Source: Lepisosteus oculatus
Taxonomy: Eukaryota; Chordata; Actinopteri; Semionotiformes; Lepisosteidae
DNA length: 64,000 nucleotides
Reading direction: 5' to 3'
Assembly (NCBI RefSeq): GCF_040954835.1
Contig: NC_090716.1
Location: forward strand, 11,655,275 to 11,719,274
Position numbers and translations under genes: made by a program. Within the stretch, counting starts at the first letter, position 1. Each line of letters begins with the position of its first letter. The notes under the pieces are model-generated. The model was not told the origin of the DNA, did not search any database, and saw only the letters and a list, made by a program, of their open reading frames with translations. Below, in pieces: positions 25,916 through 38,400 of this stretch.

Positions 25916-28900
25916 CATAGTTTGTTTATTTTGAAGTTAAGGTTTTCAAACCTGCTGCTTTTTATTTGATAGAAGGAAGAACATACCAAATATGTGAAGA
26001 CGCTCTTTTTCGTTACTATCCTGTAATGGTTCACCATTGGGAAGCCTGCATGTTGATGGAGTAACTGGGAGAGCCTCATCAACCATGTCTTGTGCAGCTG
26101 TTGTGAATCGCGGTACTACACCTTGGCTCTTTTAAAAACGCTAAACTGCAAGTTATTTCAGTTACTTTTACTTTTTTTTGTACCATCACAATTCGGAAGC
26201 AGCAGTTGGTGATTTTGAACAAGGACGAGGAAAGGGGCTCGGACGAAATAACTCCATTCTACCCACTGATGAGCCACTTTCAAACACTGTGTGCCTAACA
26301 GGGGGGTTGTTAACTGAAGGAAGGAAGCCTCTTGGTGATGAAAGTACATGCAGCTCATGGGTACACTCCGGCTCCCAGGGGTTGCTTTTGCGTAGTAAGC
26401 TGAGAATTCCCAGGCTCTCGCATGCATCCAATCGGAGCAGCACTTGGCAACTACAGTGGACTGTAGTCAGCTGTACTGTAGACTAGTCACAAATTCCAGG
26501 CTCTGACCAGAGATGTCTGGACTACAGGCCTCGGCTTGCATCTAGAGTGAAACATGCATGCTCATCCTGAAGGAACCAAGGCATGGTAGCACATATGTGT
26601 CCTACCTAATTAGACCGCTGTTTAGAAGAATATTCTTAGCAAATAAATCAAATGATGACCACAGAGTACCTATCTGGACACATAACTGTAATAAAGAGTG
26701 TTTTGCTCTCTTCCTCTGCTTGTGTGCTGAACGAACTGTTGTCAGTCTTGCACTATGACTCATTTGGTCCTTTCCAGGAGCACTTTAGGAAATTGTGTTT
26801 TGCCTTTAGAAATAACAGTGACTTGTTTACTTCAATAAATTATTTACAAATTCCAGAATGCAATTCTGTGGAAGACCAACAATTCAGATTATATCAGCCT
26901 GGGCTGCTGACATGGTAATGGTATTCAATATTTCAGTAAGCAGTTTATGTAAGTCATTTAATGGAGGTTGGGAAGTATGCTCAGGTACTGCAGCAGACAG
27001 ATACACGTTAGTGATAATTTAGAGATCAAAGATTCTGCCAATAAACCTAGAGGGTTAATTTCAATGAGGAATTGAAGTCATAATCCTTAATATCCCCTGT
27101 CCATAAAAAGGATATGGATGTATGCTCAGTCTTTTTTTAAAAAAAAAAACAGTATTGCATTACCGTATCTATTTGCTCCCAAAGCCAATTAATGTGCACT
27201 CAGTGTCAGGTTTTAGCACTTAACTACATAAAAGCAGAGCTGTACTGTAAGCACATCAAAGGAACTGGCACTAAGTTTTATCCCATTGTGAATGATATTT
27301 CTTGTGTACTTTTCTAAGGCTGCTAAATTAGAAACAGGCCAATTTGGATTAATCAGGTAGGAAATACAGAACATTTCATACAGAAGGGTGTGGGGTAGTG
27401 AGTGCATTTGACTATTCTTTTTTTTTGTCAGTTGATATAGTCAAGAATCCATTGTTAGAAAAAAGTATTGTTTGCCCAGGGCTGATTTGAAGGAAGCTCT
27501 TATCTTCCCATATGGGAAAGAGGATTAATTTAAATGCATTCAACTACATAAGTTAAATAATACATTATAAAGAGACCACCTTTTATATTGGAAGGTTGGA
27601 AACAGTAGAGATCTTACCCAAGTGTAATTTTTAGTTTCCACTGCTTTTAGGCTTGTTTCTCTGAATACTTAAATTTGTGAAAAAAGAAAACTGAGCTCTT
27701 GTGCAGTAATTGAAATCTGGGAACATAGCAACAGCTGTAAAATAAAATAATCAGGAACAAGGTGCAGATGCAGCGTTTGTGTTCAAGCAAAGCAAGGGCT
27801 CTGGAAATTTAATTGGCAGAGAGGCAAGTAATGAGTCGGTACACTTTTATTCGGGAATTTCAGACACCTTTAAAGGGGGCACATCAGGGAGGCGATTTTT
27901 AAGTGAAAACAAAAGCAAACTGGAAAAACATGGCTCAGATTAAAATGACTGTGAAGGGTTCCAGCTCTATCTTGCAGCCAGATCGACACGCCAACCTCTG
28001 CACTGCAGTGTCTGCACTTCAGATTGCCTTTTAAAGACTGTTTACATGCATTTTTAAACCCTGATCATTCACACTTTCTTCCTGACCGTCTAACCCATGC
28101 CAGATGGTTTGCAAAAACCAAAGAACGTCTTCCAGTGATCTCGTATTAAATCGGGTTTTGGGTGAAAGTAAGGAGTTGCTTCATTTCAAAGTTTCACAAT
28201 CATTTTCCTGCTGCATGTGGGGACTTTTAATGGATTCTCATTAGTGGCATTAATGGCGTCAGGAAAGAGAGACGTATATATCAAATGTTCAGTTTCGCAT
28301 TGTGCTTCTACAGTGCCAGATGAACTTTTTAACAGTTGAATCTTGTTGTTTCTCCAGCTAACCACTCCACGCACTGCTCTTACGAAGCGCATGCGTCGGG
28401 ATCTGCAAACAACACCGTTGTGTGGCGAAGTTGAGAACAGGTTTTTGGGAGGTGGAAGTCCTAGCCTCCAGGACATGCTCTGGTATTATCTGGTGTTATG
28501 AGTGTTTAGTGCTGAATATGGAATGAGGATTTAGCGAGAAGCTGCTGTACACCATGAATGTGTAAGCCTTTGTCTGGAGTGTGCCTCTCCCAGATGTTCC
28601 TCATTATGGCATGAAGAGGATTGGTTACAATGAAGCCAGTGTATATTACTGTAAACCCAATATTTATAAGCAGTCAAAAACCACAGGAAGGCAGATCTTT
28701 CATAGGCAGAGTATGCTAGATCAAAGAAAATGCTAAAGGCTACTCTACGTGCAGGTGACCATGAAGGCAGGTTTTATTACACTGGTTTTTCAATGTGCTG
28801 GGAATTTTGGCCCCTTCATTCATATACCTTGATTAAGACGAGCTTTAGATTTTACAGAGTGAGTGACAGCCTACGTTATCAACCAGAGAAAGACTTCAGT

Positions 28901-31341
28901 GTCCGCTGGGAGCTTATGTAGAATGGCCAGGACTTGCCACTCCTCAAACCCCACATGAAGAAATGGGAATGTTTTCTAACTGAGTTTCTTTACATGAGAT
29001 TTTTTTTTTAATTAAAACCGGCAATACTCAACACTGAAAAATACACATTAAAAATGCAAACTTCTGTTTTGTTTTTTTTCATTTTCCTTTGGTGTCATAA
29101 AGATCAGGTGCAAAATTAAATGATTGATCAGAACTGGCATGGATGGACAATGGACATTGTGTCTAAAACAAACATAATTTCAATGCATTCCCACAAACCA
29201 GTGCTCGTTGAACATGCATGCAAATCAGGAGTGTGGCTTGCATTGACCAAAGTATATGAGCTCCTACCCTGTGGTCATTGTTCAGAATGAGAAAAAGCAG
29301 ATTGATTTCCCAGCAAAACCAATTCAAAGATCTTGGAAACAGACTGAAGAGCAGGACTAAATGAGTGACTTTTCTCAGGGACTCTGTCTGCATAATGTAA
29401 AGGTGAACAACTGCAAACACTTATCTATGAACACAACACATAACATTGGGCATAGTGTACCGAAGAATGTGTCCGCTTTCTCAACCTCTGGAAGTCTTTT
29501 CTGTCTTACAGTCCACGCATATTTTTAAAGTAAAAAACAGATTAGAGTAAAAACAGCATAAACATACCCTCCTCTGTCATGAATAAGTCACTGTAGCTGG
29601 TATCCATCTCCTTACCCAACATCCTTCATGTTGCTGTAGACTGGACTGTAGCTTATCAGCCCGTTTTCTCTCCATGCCTCAGACCACCAGGGTAAACAGT
29701 GCTGAGGTCATAGGGATGGGCAAATAGCAGCCCCTTCCATACCATTCCATAGTTGGATGTTGGTATGTCTCATTCATGTTGAGCACTTATAAATTAAGAC
29801 CTGACAGCGCCAAAAGCTTGAGATGGAGTTAATTAGAAACTCTCATATTTGACTGTTCTGGCACTGCAGACATGGAGAAGCAGCCAAGGGCAAATGTTCC
29901 AGCTAAACACACCATTTTGTGATTTAAGAACACTGCACACTTGAAATGCTGCTGATTTACCCCTACATAGTGGTTTGGAGATGGAGCTGTCCTTCAAAGT
30001 GAATGTGAAAAATGGGTTTCCTAAATTCCAGTTGCTCAATGCCATTTGTATATGAACCCCATGCTTTATCAGACATGTCGGTGCTTTTTGTACAGCCCAG
30101 AGTACCCCAATTGTATTTATAACACTGCTAATAATGTGCTCTTGTAATGGTGAAAAAATGCTTTTAAAGAAAAGGGAAAACATGGACAACACATTACAGT
30201 GCGGCAAACTCTGACTAAAACCGTAATACAATACTGCTTTCTTTATCCACTATTATAAGGCTTCGATACCAGATCTTGTCTTTATTTTAATAAGAAGAGT
30301 TTGTAATCCTTGGACTGGAAAGACTGCTCGACTAATCCAAGGTTCTGTGTAAAATAACAAGGGGAAACGCTCAAACAGCCCTGCTGTCAATTATTCTGAG
30401 ATTGTACGACTTAACAAAAAATGAAATGTTTTTCGAATGCGAAGCAATACTTTGTACAGTTTCGTTCTACGAAAAACAGCAGAATATTCTGTTGAACCCA
30501 TCGTTTGCTGCTTGCAAAGACACAGGTGTAAAATCAAGAAGCGTCCGAGATCCGTTCATGTCTGCACTGCAAACTAGAATATTTTGAATCACGTTCATGA
30601 TTTCGTATGAGGGTGAGAAGGAAAATAACGATAAAACCGATAAAAAACGACAACATCGATAAAACCACCATACACGCATAGGCCTATACATATGAGTGTT
30701 TTCCTGTGTATGGGTTTTGTAATATCATGGTGAATTAGAATGTTGCTATTGAAAAGATGCCTTTTGTCCCTATTCAATGTAAAAAAAACAATTTAGAAAA
30801 TTCAGTTAGTTGATATTCTGCTTTAGTCATTTAAAATAACGATTTAAGAGACTGAGAAGCTCAAATATTCTATTCACCAGGCTTTAATTACAATCCGGAA
30901 TAAAATTCTTACAAGTTGACTATTTTTTAGCAGGTCTTCCTTGAAAATATAAAAATAAATGACTCGAATGCATAAAAGCCACAGCTGGCTCTTCCACTGA
31001 AGAAATATGGTCATCATGAGACATAAACGAATGGTCTTATTGGAGGTATCGATCTTGTTATAGGACACCCTTGACCTCACGCTGATCATTGGTGTATTAC
31101 TAGAGCTCGTTGTGCTTTACTGCATTATGTAGCTTTCACCATTGTAATATTTTTACGTGGGAAGGTACCGTGTAATACAATCACCTTACATTCAGACTTG
31201 CATGAGTAAGTACTTGGAGGTTAGAAGTGGCCAGTTACACAATAGCACAATAGCTACACAAAATCAGTCCAGAGCATTAAATCAACAAATAATTCGTGGA
31301 CATTGGCGCAGATAAATGTGATTAAAAGAAATTTCAATCGG
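25916..31341. other. Intergenic stretch between C11orf24 and LRP5
   Basis: No coding exon recognised. The less AT-rich block at about 27740-28060 and the one at 28190-28480 look like conserved non-coding elements by composition and lack of decay, but this cannot be shown without other genomes. The open frames at 26158-26486 on both strands have no recognised motif. Confidence 0.5.
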
Positions 31342-31356
31342 CATCTATTCTTAGAA

Positions 31357-31429
31357 ACAAGGAATAGGTTTACTCCATGCTGAAAAAAAGAAGAAAGAGA
31401 ACACAACGTTTCGGCCGCGGAGCCTTCTT
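31357..31429 (-). mobile_element. 5'-truncated Penelope-like element with hammerhead-like core, 15-bp TSD
   Basis: A 73-base insertion is flanked by the perfect direct repeat CATCTATTCTTAGAA (31342-31356 and 31430-31444). Read on the minus strand it begins AAGAAGGCTCCGCGGCC then GAAACGTTGTG, then a T/C-rich stretch and CAGCATGGAGTAAACC. The stem-II hairpin and the GAAAC half of a hammerhead ribozyme core are intact. The CUG of CUGAAGA falls at the insertion edge and is lost, so truncation happened inside the ribozyme core. It shares its tail sequence with the element at 15671. Confidence 0.75.
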
Positions 31430-32099
31430 CATCTATTCTTAGAACCGAGTTACAGATTGAAAGGGAAAAACAGATTTTAATGTAGAGGTCAAAGCTCTTT
31501 TCTAACTTCGAGCGACACCTAGTTTCCGTCTCTTTCCACGGGCTGCCACAGTTCGTGTAAAACTTGGACTTTAAGAAAACTGCCGCAATGAATTTTTTAA
31601 GTTAAAGGTATCGATGAGGAACCTTTTCACTTTTTGTAATTGTCTGAAATAAATCTGACTACATTCTACAATCTACAGCATACAACAATTGTTTTTGTTT
31701 TTAATTACAGAATTCTTCCAAAACATAAAATTGTTTACATTAATTAAAATAATGTGCCTTTTTAATTGTTTGAAAAACTTCACGCAGAGTGAGCTTTAAT
31801 GTAGTTCTTTGCTCGTCAGCTCCAGGGGTACATTTTCAAATATATAGCAGAGGCCACAAAGAATTGCGGTGGGCGCTATCAGGTTCTGTGAAGAAAAATG
31901 AAAATAGATCTTATATTATACAGATTTAGATGATATTCAATGATACAGCTTCGCACCACTGAGGAATGGAACCAGCTACCAGTGTGAACAAAAAATAAAC
32001 ATCCAATGTATAGCGGCGGACATAAAAACGCAGTGCAGAAACTTAAAAGCAGACTAAATAAGTTAACAGATCACCTGAACTTAAACGGTATCTCAGACT

Positions 32100-32375
32100 G
32101 CTCGAGGTATGTCTTGCTGTTGTGGAGCAGCCCCTCTTGGTCACTGAGAGAGACGGGCTATTGATGCAGTAGCTGGACTGCAGTCGAGTTTGTCCAGTGA
32201 CGTCACCCGGTTTCCGCTGTCAGTCGCAGCTCTCCTCTGATCCTTGCAGGCTGGCGCTGAGCTTCTCACAAAGTAACCACCGAAACACTCTCTCGGATAC
32301 AAACTTTTCTTCTTGCACAAGTTATTTCAAAGTATGGAGCCGGAGTAACGAAACGTAGCGCCGCGAGCACTTGCG
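32100..32375 (+). promoter_or_regulatory. LRP5: LRP5 promoter/5' leader region
   Basis: The region just upstream of the LRP5 start is CpG-richer than its surroundings and has a palindromic CRE, TGACGTCA, at 32198-32205 (CREB/ATF family site). No TATA box is evident near it. The start of transcription cannot be placed exactly; the leader certainly includes the last part before 32376. Confidence 0.5.
32334..32348 (+). promoter_or_regulatory. Short upstream ORF in LRP5 leader
   Basis: ATG GAG CCG GAG TAA encodes a four-residue upstream frame ending 27 bases before the LRP5 start codon. If transcribed, it would allow re-initiation at the main ATG and could damp translation. The presence in the mRNA is inferred. 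Confidence 0.45.
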
Positions 32376-32430
32376 ATGGGGGCTTTTCTTGCCGGGTTAC
32401 TGCTGTACAGTCTGTTCTGCGTACTTGATG
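32376..32430 (+). CDS. LRP5: LRP5 exon 1: signal peptide
   Basis: The exon encodes residues 1-18 plus one base (MGAFLAGLLLYSLFCVLD), a compact hydrophobic signal peptide, shorter than the Leu-rich one of human LRP5. The start has a strong context (GCG ATG G). The donor at 32431 is a consensus GTGAGT. Phase 1 fits exon 2 exactly, restoring Gly19 and the mature start [10 protein letters not shown]. No in-frame upstream ATG was found that would extend it. Confidence 0.85.
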
Positions 32431-35400
32431 GTGAGTTTGTGTGACTTTGTTTTTAAGATCCCGAAGCTGATGAAATGAGAACATTGTGCTTGTTAAGAAT
32501 AAGGAACCAGTATGGCTCCCGGATTCATATAAGGATTGTACATATAGTTTTAACTATATAAGGGAAAACGTGGTAGTTTTCAACGAAATAAAACCTTTTC
32601 ATATGATGGATACGCTTTCGGGGTGCAATGTAAGTTACCATGTTTTCAGTGTGTGCTGTAAATTAAGAGTAAGCGCTGGAGTCTGCTGTCTTTCTCAATT
32701 GCGAGACTTTATCTTGGCTCGCCTTCTTCAGAGGTTGAGATTTCCCCTCTTAAGAAGAGCCTGCTGGTCTCAGACACGGTCGTTAAAACACACGGCAGCG
32801 ACTGCGTTTTTGCACAAAAGTGTAACATAGTGGTAGTGAATAAAAGAAAAACACTTTTTTTTCCTCCCTTCCCCCGAGGCCTCGGTGCGCTACGATTGAT
32901 TGTCGGTGTCGGGTGTCACACGAAGTTTAGATCCCTTTGACTTCAGAAACATCTGCTGCGAGAGGAAAAAAAAATAACCCGCGATCTTTTTCTTCTGCCT
33001 TCCTGGTAGTCTGTCCTGGAGTCCGAGGTCTAAATGTATCATCATCATCGAAATTATTTTGATTGTTGTAACAGCGGAGCGCCGTGGGTAACTTGTTGAT
33101 GCGGGAAACATCTGTTTAAAGAATATCGTCCCAGCAAGCAGAAAAGAGACGTTTCAACTCTTGGTCTTGCCGTAATATTTGGAACTAAAGTTCACAGATG
33201 CACTACAGAGCAAATAACGAAATGTCCAGGAAACCTCTTTGTTTGTTTGTTTAGGATTGTGCGCTTATAAACATGGCTTGTGTTTTCTTCGGAGTTTACC
33301 TGTGAAATGGAAGTGCTGTTCATTTCGAAAAAAAATAAAAGACGTGCTCTCGTGTTTTTTTTATACATAGGACTTCAGCATATAAGCAAAGAAATAAAGA
33401 CATACATGTAAACTTGTGAATAAAGTCATGAAAGTAGTTCAGTCCCCCGCTGAAAGGTCTTTTTTAGTTTGAATGTCCGGTCTGCAGGGTGGCCGTGACA
33501 TTTGAATCACAAAATTCATACTATTGTAGTCATTCTTTTCTGATGGAATTATTTTTAACAAATGTGTGTCAAAACAAAAAAACAGCATTTCTGCAGAATT
33601 CCGCAGTGTGACAGAACACACGGGTTTTCCTAAACGACATCCCTGGTGTATTTTCCCACCTTAAAGAATCGTTTTTTTTTATTAATAGCTTAAAGTAAAT
33701 AAAGAATTCATTTATTGACGCTCTTTTTAAAACGCTCTTAAAAACTGACATTCAGACGATTTACTTTCTTTCTTTTTTGATGAGCACCACGAATAATTTC
33801 CATTAATTTGTTTGAAATTAAAGTTAGTCTAACAGGAGTTTCATCCGGTTAAATGATGACAAAGTGGACGTCTTAAGACATGTTTGAGCTGTTGTAAGCT
33901 GATAGTCGGAGTAATTTAGGAGGGGGGTTTGAAGTGAGAACTGGGGGCAGAAAGCAAATAAAAGAGATTTGGTGTTATTTGGTGAGTAATAGGGCCTCCA
34001 GTTACATTTCTGAACAAAACAAAACTAAATCTTCTTAAACGTAATTGACTATACAAACCAGATCGCTACCATGCAAGACGATCTATTGTTTAACACAGCT
34101 CAGATTTCCAAAGGGTTTTTTATTTTTTTTCCCGTACTTTTAATATTAAATGAGGGTGTTTTTTTTCCTCGCAGTTGCGTTTCGCACCTTTTTCACTCCA
34201 GTGCAAAATTCACGCCTTTCTGACCAGTACTTTGTTTTTGTTCTTTAATATATAAAGCGACTTTCGTAAAAGAGGGTGGAACTTGGGTGTCAAAGCAAAA
34301 AAATAAAAAGTTGAAAATCCCCTTGGTGCTATGACAGCTTTGAAGTGATAGATAAATCTACTTCGTATCACTTCTTTGAATTCTGACAAATCTCGCCTAA
34401 TTCAACTCGCCCCAGCCCTGACTGACTTCGCTCTCTTGCTCATGGTGTGGTATCCAGCGGGCTATTGAATTGGATACGAAACTGGTAGTCTTGTCTGCGA
34501 AAGGAAAATAAACACGGGCCTTCTTTGTGGCCGCGTCTAGGTACCGTCACAAATTAAAATAAGGGACATGAAACGTATGTAAGATGTTGTACACCACAGT
34601 CGATTGTCAAAGCGCAGTTCTTTAATTTTTTTTTACATCACAGTACTTTATATTAGACAAACATATTAAAAGTCGCTGCGACAACGAGTCGATTTTAGTT
34701 TATAAACCTGTATTGAGAAAAGATCAATTGTTTTCAATAGGTTTTCACATTCAGAACATTTTATTGACCGATTTGTTGGTAAGTTCGGGAACTGTGTACT
34801 CTTATCTCGAATGAGTTACATGATTTCATCATCTTGCTAATAAGGATGGGTGTTTGATAAGGCAGAGATGTCAGATAAGTATACTTTAACAAAACAAAGG
34901 TATTTCCTCCAATGCCTTTGTGAATAACCTTGCTTGATAAACGAAGCTTGTCCCATCCCTTTCACACAACTCTTTAAAAAGTGAAAGTTAAGTTTCAAAT
35001 AGTTGTCATTAACGTGCAAAGAATAAGAATGTCCCAGAGTTACCCTTTATCTAATCAACGCATTGGGATAGGGATTAATTGAACGTCAGCTGCCTTTAAG
35101 GTCACAGATACTTAAACTAAACCTTTGCACCTGGTTAGTTACAGCACGTTGGAAACCAAATTTACAAAACACGCTATTGGATAGGGTACATTTAGTCTAT
35201 ATTGTGTGGGATCCATTTGTCTTTTTTACATTGACATTTACAGCGAGCAAGCATTTTTTTTCTATTTACTGTATGCATTTCCGTATTACTGAAAATATCC
35301 CTACAAAAGGGCGCCTACCAAGTAGGTTAATAATGATCATTTTCTAAAATATCAATGCGAGATGTGGAATATTGCATAGTAATCACACGTTAAAGAGACT

Positions 35401-38400
35401 TAACCTTTTACTAACCTAAGAATAAAAACATTGGTTTTGGATTGCAAGAAATATATTATTATTCTATACTGTATTATTTGTGGACATACATGGGTGTTGT
35501 ATATGTCATTTGTATTTCAGCACCATGTCAGTTAAAAAATTAATGGATATATATTTTAAATAGTTTTTTTTATTTGCTTTGGGAAAAAGAACAGTTTTGC
35601 TTTCGGGGAAAGTTTTGTATGATCAGATATATTTAAGGTATGGCAGCAAAGTGCCCTAAAAATGAAAAAAGAAAAAGATTATCTCATAGTTTTTAAGTGT
35701 TCTGATTTATTTGGGTTTTTTCCTGCTTCATCAGTACATTCAGGTTTGCAATAAATAGACCACTTTTCAGAATTTAACTTAATAACATTTGAAAAAAGTG
35801 CTGTCTTGCTCCCTGCTTGTGTTATAATAAGGCATTTTATTAAAGCCCTTTGCCTTGATGTGTCCTGAAAATTTGTTCAGTTACCAGATTCAAAAAAGGG
35901 CATATGAATTGTATAAGTGTAAGAAATTACAGAATAAATAAACAGATTTAAAAATGCCTCAAGCAGGATTACAGGATGGTTCTGTACAAGAAATATTAGT
36001 TGGTTTGAATCATTCGGAAAAGGTACTAGAGCAGGCAAATTTCTGTCAGTACATCAGTGATTTATAGTGGTGCTTTACACATTATTTCCCCTTGTTACTA
36101 CAGAAATCAACATTGAGCACCAAGGCTTTGTTTAAAGCACTCCAAACTGCTCTTAATTAACGCTCAGGTTTGAACATGTTACCAGACACACTCACACAAT
36201 GCTTTATCAAAGGACCAGCAGCTCTGTGGATATCCCTGCTGTTAATACAGTAGGTGAGCTGCAGTCTAGATCTTAAAGAAAAAGTGGCACCTAATGTTAT
36301 GCTGTCTAGATTTTCGGCGTGTTTTTGTACTGAGGAAACAGGTGATATGACGTTCCTTGAAATTAACATTCAGGGAAAGACTTTTTAAAAAAACTTTTAT
36401 AAACCTCTGATCCAAACGTTTCTGTCAACACTCTGTGTCAGTGACCTTCTGAGAGAAAGTGTCTATCAAATGACCTGTGTCAGACAATGACTTTATCCAT
36501 GTGATTTGCCAGCTGCATTAATCATTTAAGGGTTTTTTTCTATCCTAAGTGTACAGTGCCATTTGGAATGACCGTGAGTAACAAAGCATTTTTTATCTGA
36601 GAAGGAGGACTTGGATACTCCTCTTTAGTCTACTTCACACCGAATACAATTTGACCTAAGCTTCTCAGACAGTGGGAAAAGACCAAAAGGAAGTATTTAA
36701 CTTATTTATAGTTTTAATAGGCAGTAGCAAGTAGCAAGTTGTTTGTTACAAACATTCCAGGACATTAGTTTTTTTCTCCCATCTTACTTAAAACACTAAT
36801 TTGCTGCTTGTCAGTGCAGTAACAAAAAAAAATTGCATTAACACTAGACTACATGGTCTTTTATTAAATGTGATCAGTCATTTTTTCAGATCTAAATGAT
36901 AGAAAAAAAGGTGCGTGCTGGAATCGCATGGACATTTAAATCAGCAAGTCCACACCTTCTTGGCTAAATTCTGATGTCAATGGAAATTGGCCTGAACATT
37001 TGTCTGGAGAAGTCATTCCAATTCCCATTATGTAAATGTGGGAATTAAAGTTCTTGATTAGCTTTGGATGCTGACATCTGAATGGGTGAGCAGTAAAAGG
37101 CTTTGGGCTGAATACACAAAGCTCATCTCCGCCGCATTAGAGCAAGAGTTTTCTTTCCCCAGAATGCAGACAGTAGCTGTTTTGATTTTATGGTAACTGT
37201 TTTTAATTTTTTTCAGACAGTGAATTTTTGTTTTATTTTGTTAACAAAGGTACTTGGGTTGTTTCACCAATGTTGAGAAAAGATTCAAAATGGGAGTTTG
37301 TTTCCTGGTTGTTTGTGTGTCTAATTGCCACTTCAGTACAAATCTGGGAACAATCTTGAGTTCAGTAGCTTGCTCAGGGCCTAATTCAGCAGGACCTCAC
37401 TCCTTTACCTTCCAGCTATCCTGACCACTGCAATCCCACTTGCCAGCACTCCTCAGGGTGGTGCAGCACAACAGGGAAAATAAGCACATCCTTTGGCTTC
37501 CGTTCCAGAAGCATTTTAAATACGTGTTTTGTTCCAGAATAAGGTATCATTACTTAATGTGGAATAAAGTTCTACATTTACAATTCAGTCATTTGGTGCC
37601 GCCACCAGAAAGATTCTACAGTCCCTTCAAAACTCTTAAGTTCGCAAAAGTTCACAAAAAACACAAGTGCTGTCTCTTATGTTGTTCTGTGAACCTTTGC
37701 GAACTTATGGTTTTGAAGAACTGGTCATTAGTTAGGCTTATTAACCTTCAGTTAATTATTAAGGCTCTTAAGAAATTAGAAGAGGTTTTTAATTAAAATC
37801 AACCTCGATCGAGTTTTGATTTTCAGGTACATAAAAGTAATTAGACTGTTACAGAACACATTTGCTTTTTTGTGAGAATGATTTAAACGGTTTCTTTCCT
37901 ACATGCCTGGTCACCTGTTACAAGCTCAAGACAGTATTACTAAGCAAGTTGAGGAAAGAATGTATTGATGTTTTCTGCTTGTGATAGCATTGAAAACATA
38001 GTTTAAATGAAGACAAATAAAATAGAATTGTTTTCAGTCTTGCCTGATTTATGTCTGATTAAGACTTTTTTAATCAGATGCATCTGACACATGCCCTGGG
38101 TCAGAAATACAAAATTGTGCATTTATATTGTTATAAACATCTAGCAAAATGAAAAAAAAAAGTGCAGATTTTTTTGTTCTTGAAAAGTTTGAATTATTTA
38201 TAACATTCTGAATTTCTTAGTTTGGCTTTAAGGAGTTTTTTTAGCTCTTGTAATGTAAATGTAAATATATAACCAAATACATAAAACTTTTATGTATTAC
38301 TTTAGTACTGTACAGGTTTTGGCATCAAAAATTATCCTGCCAGAATAATTAATAGTGGCCAAGTGTGGTTTGTTCCACTTATCAAGTATCCTCGAAAGGT

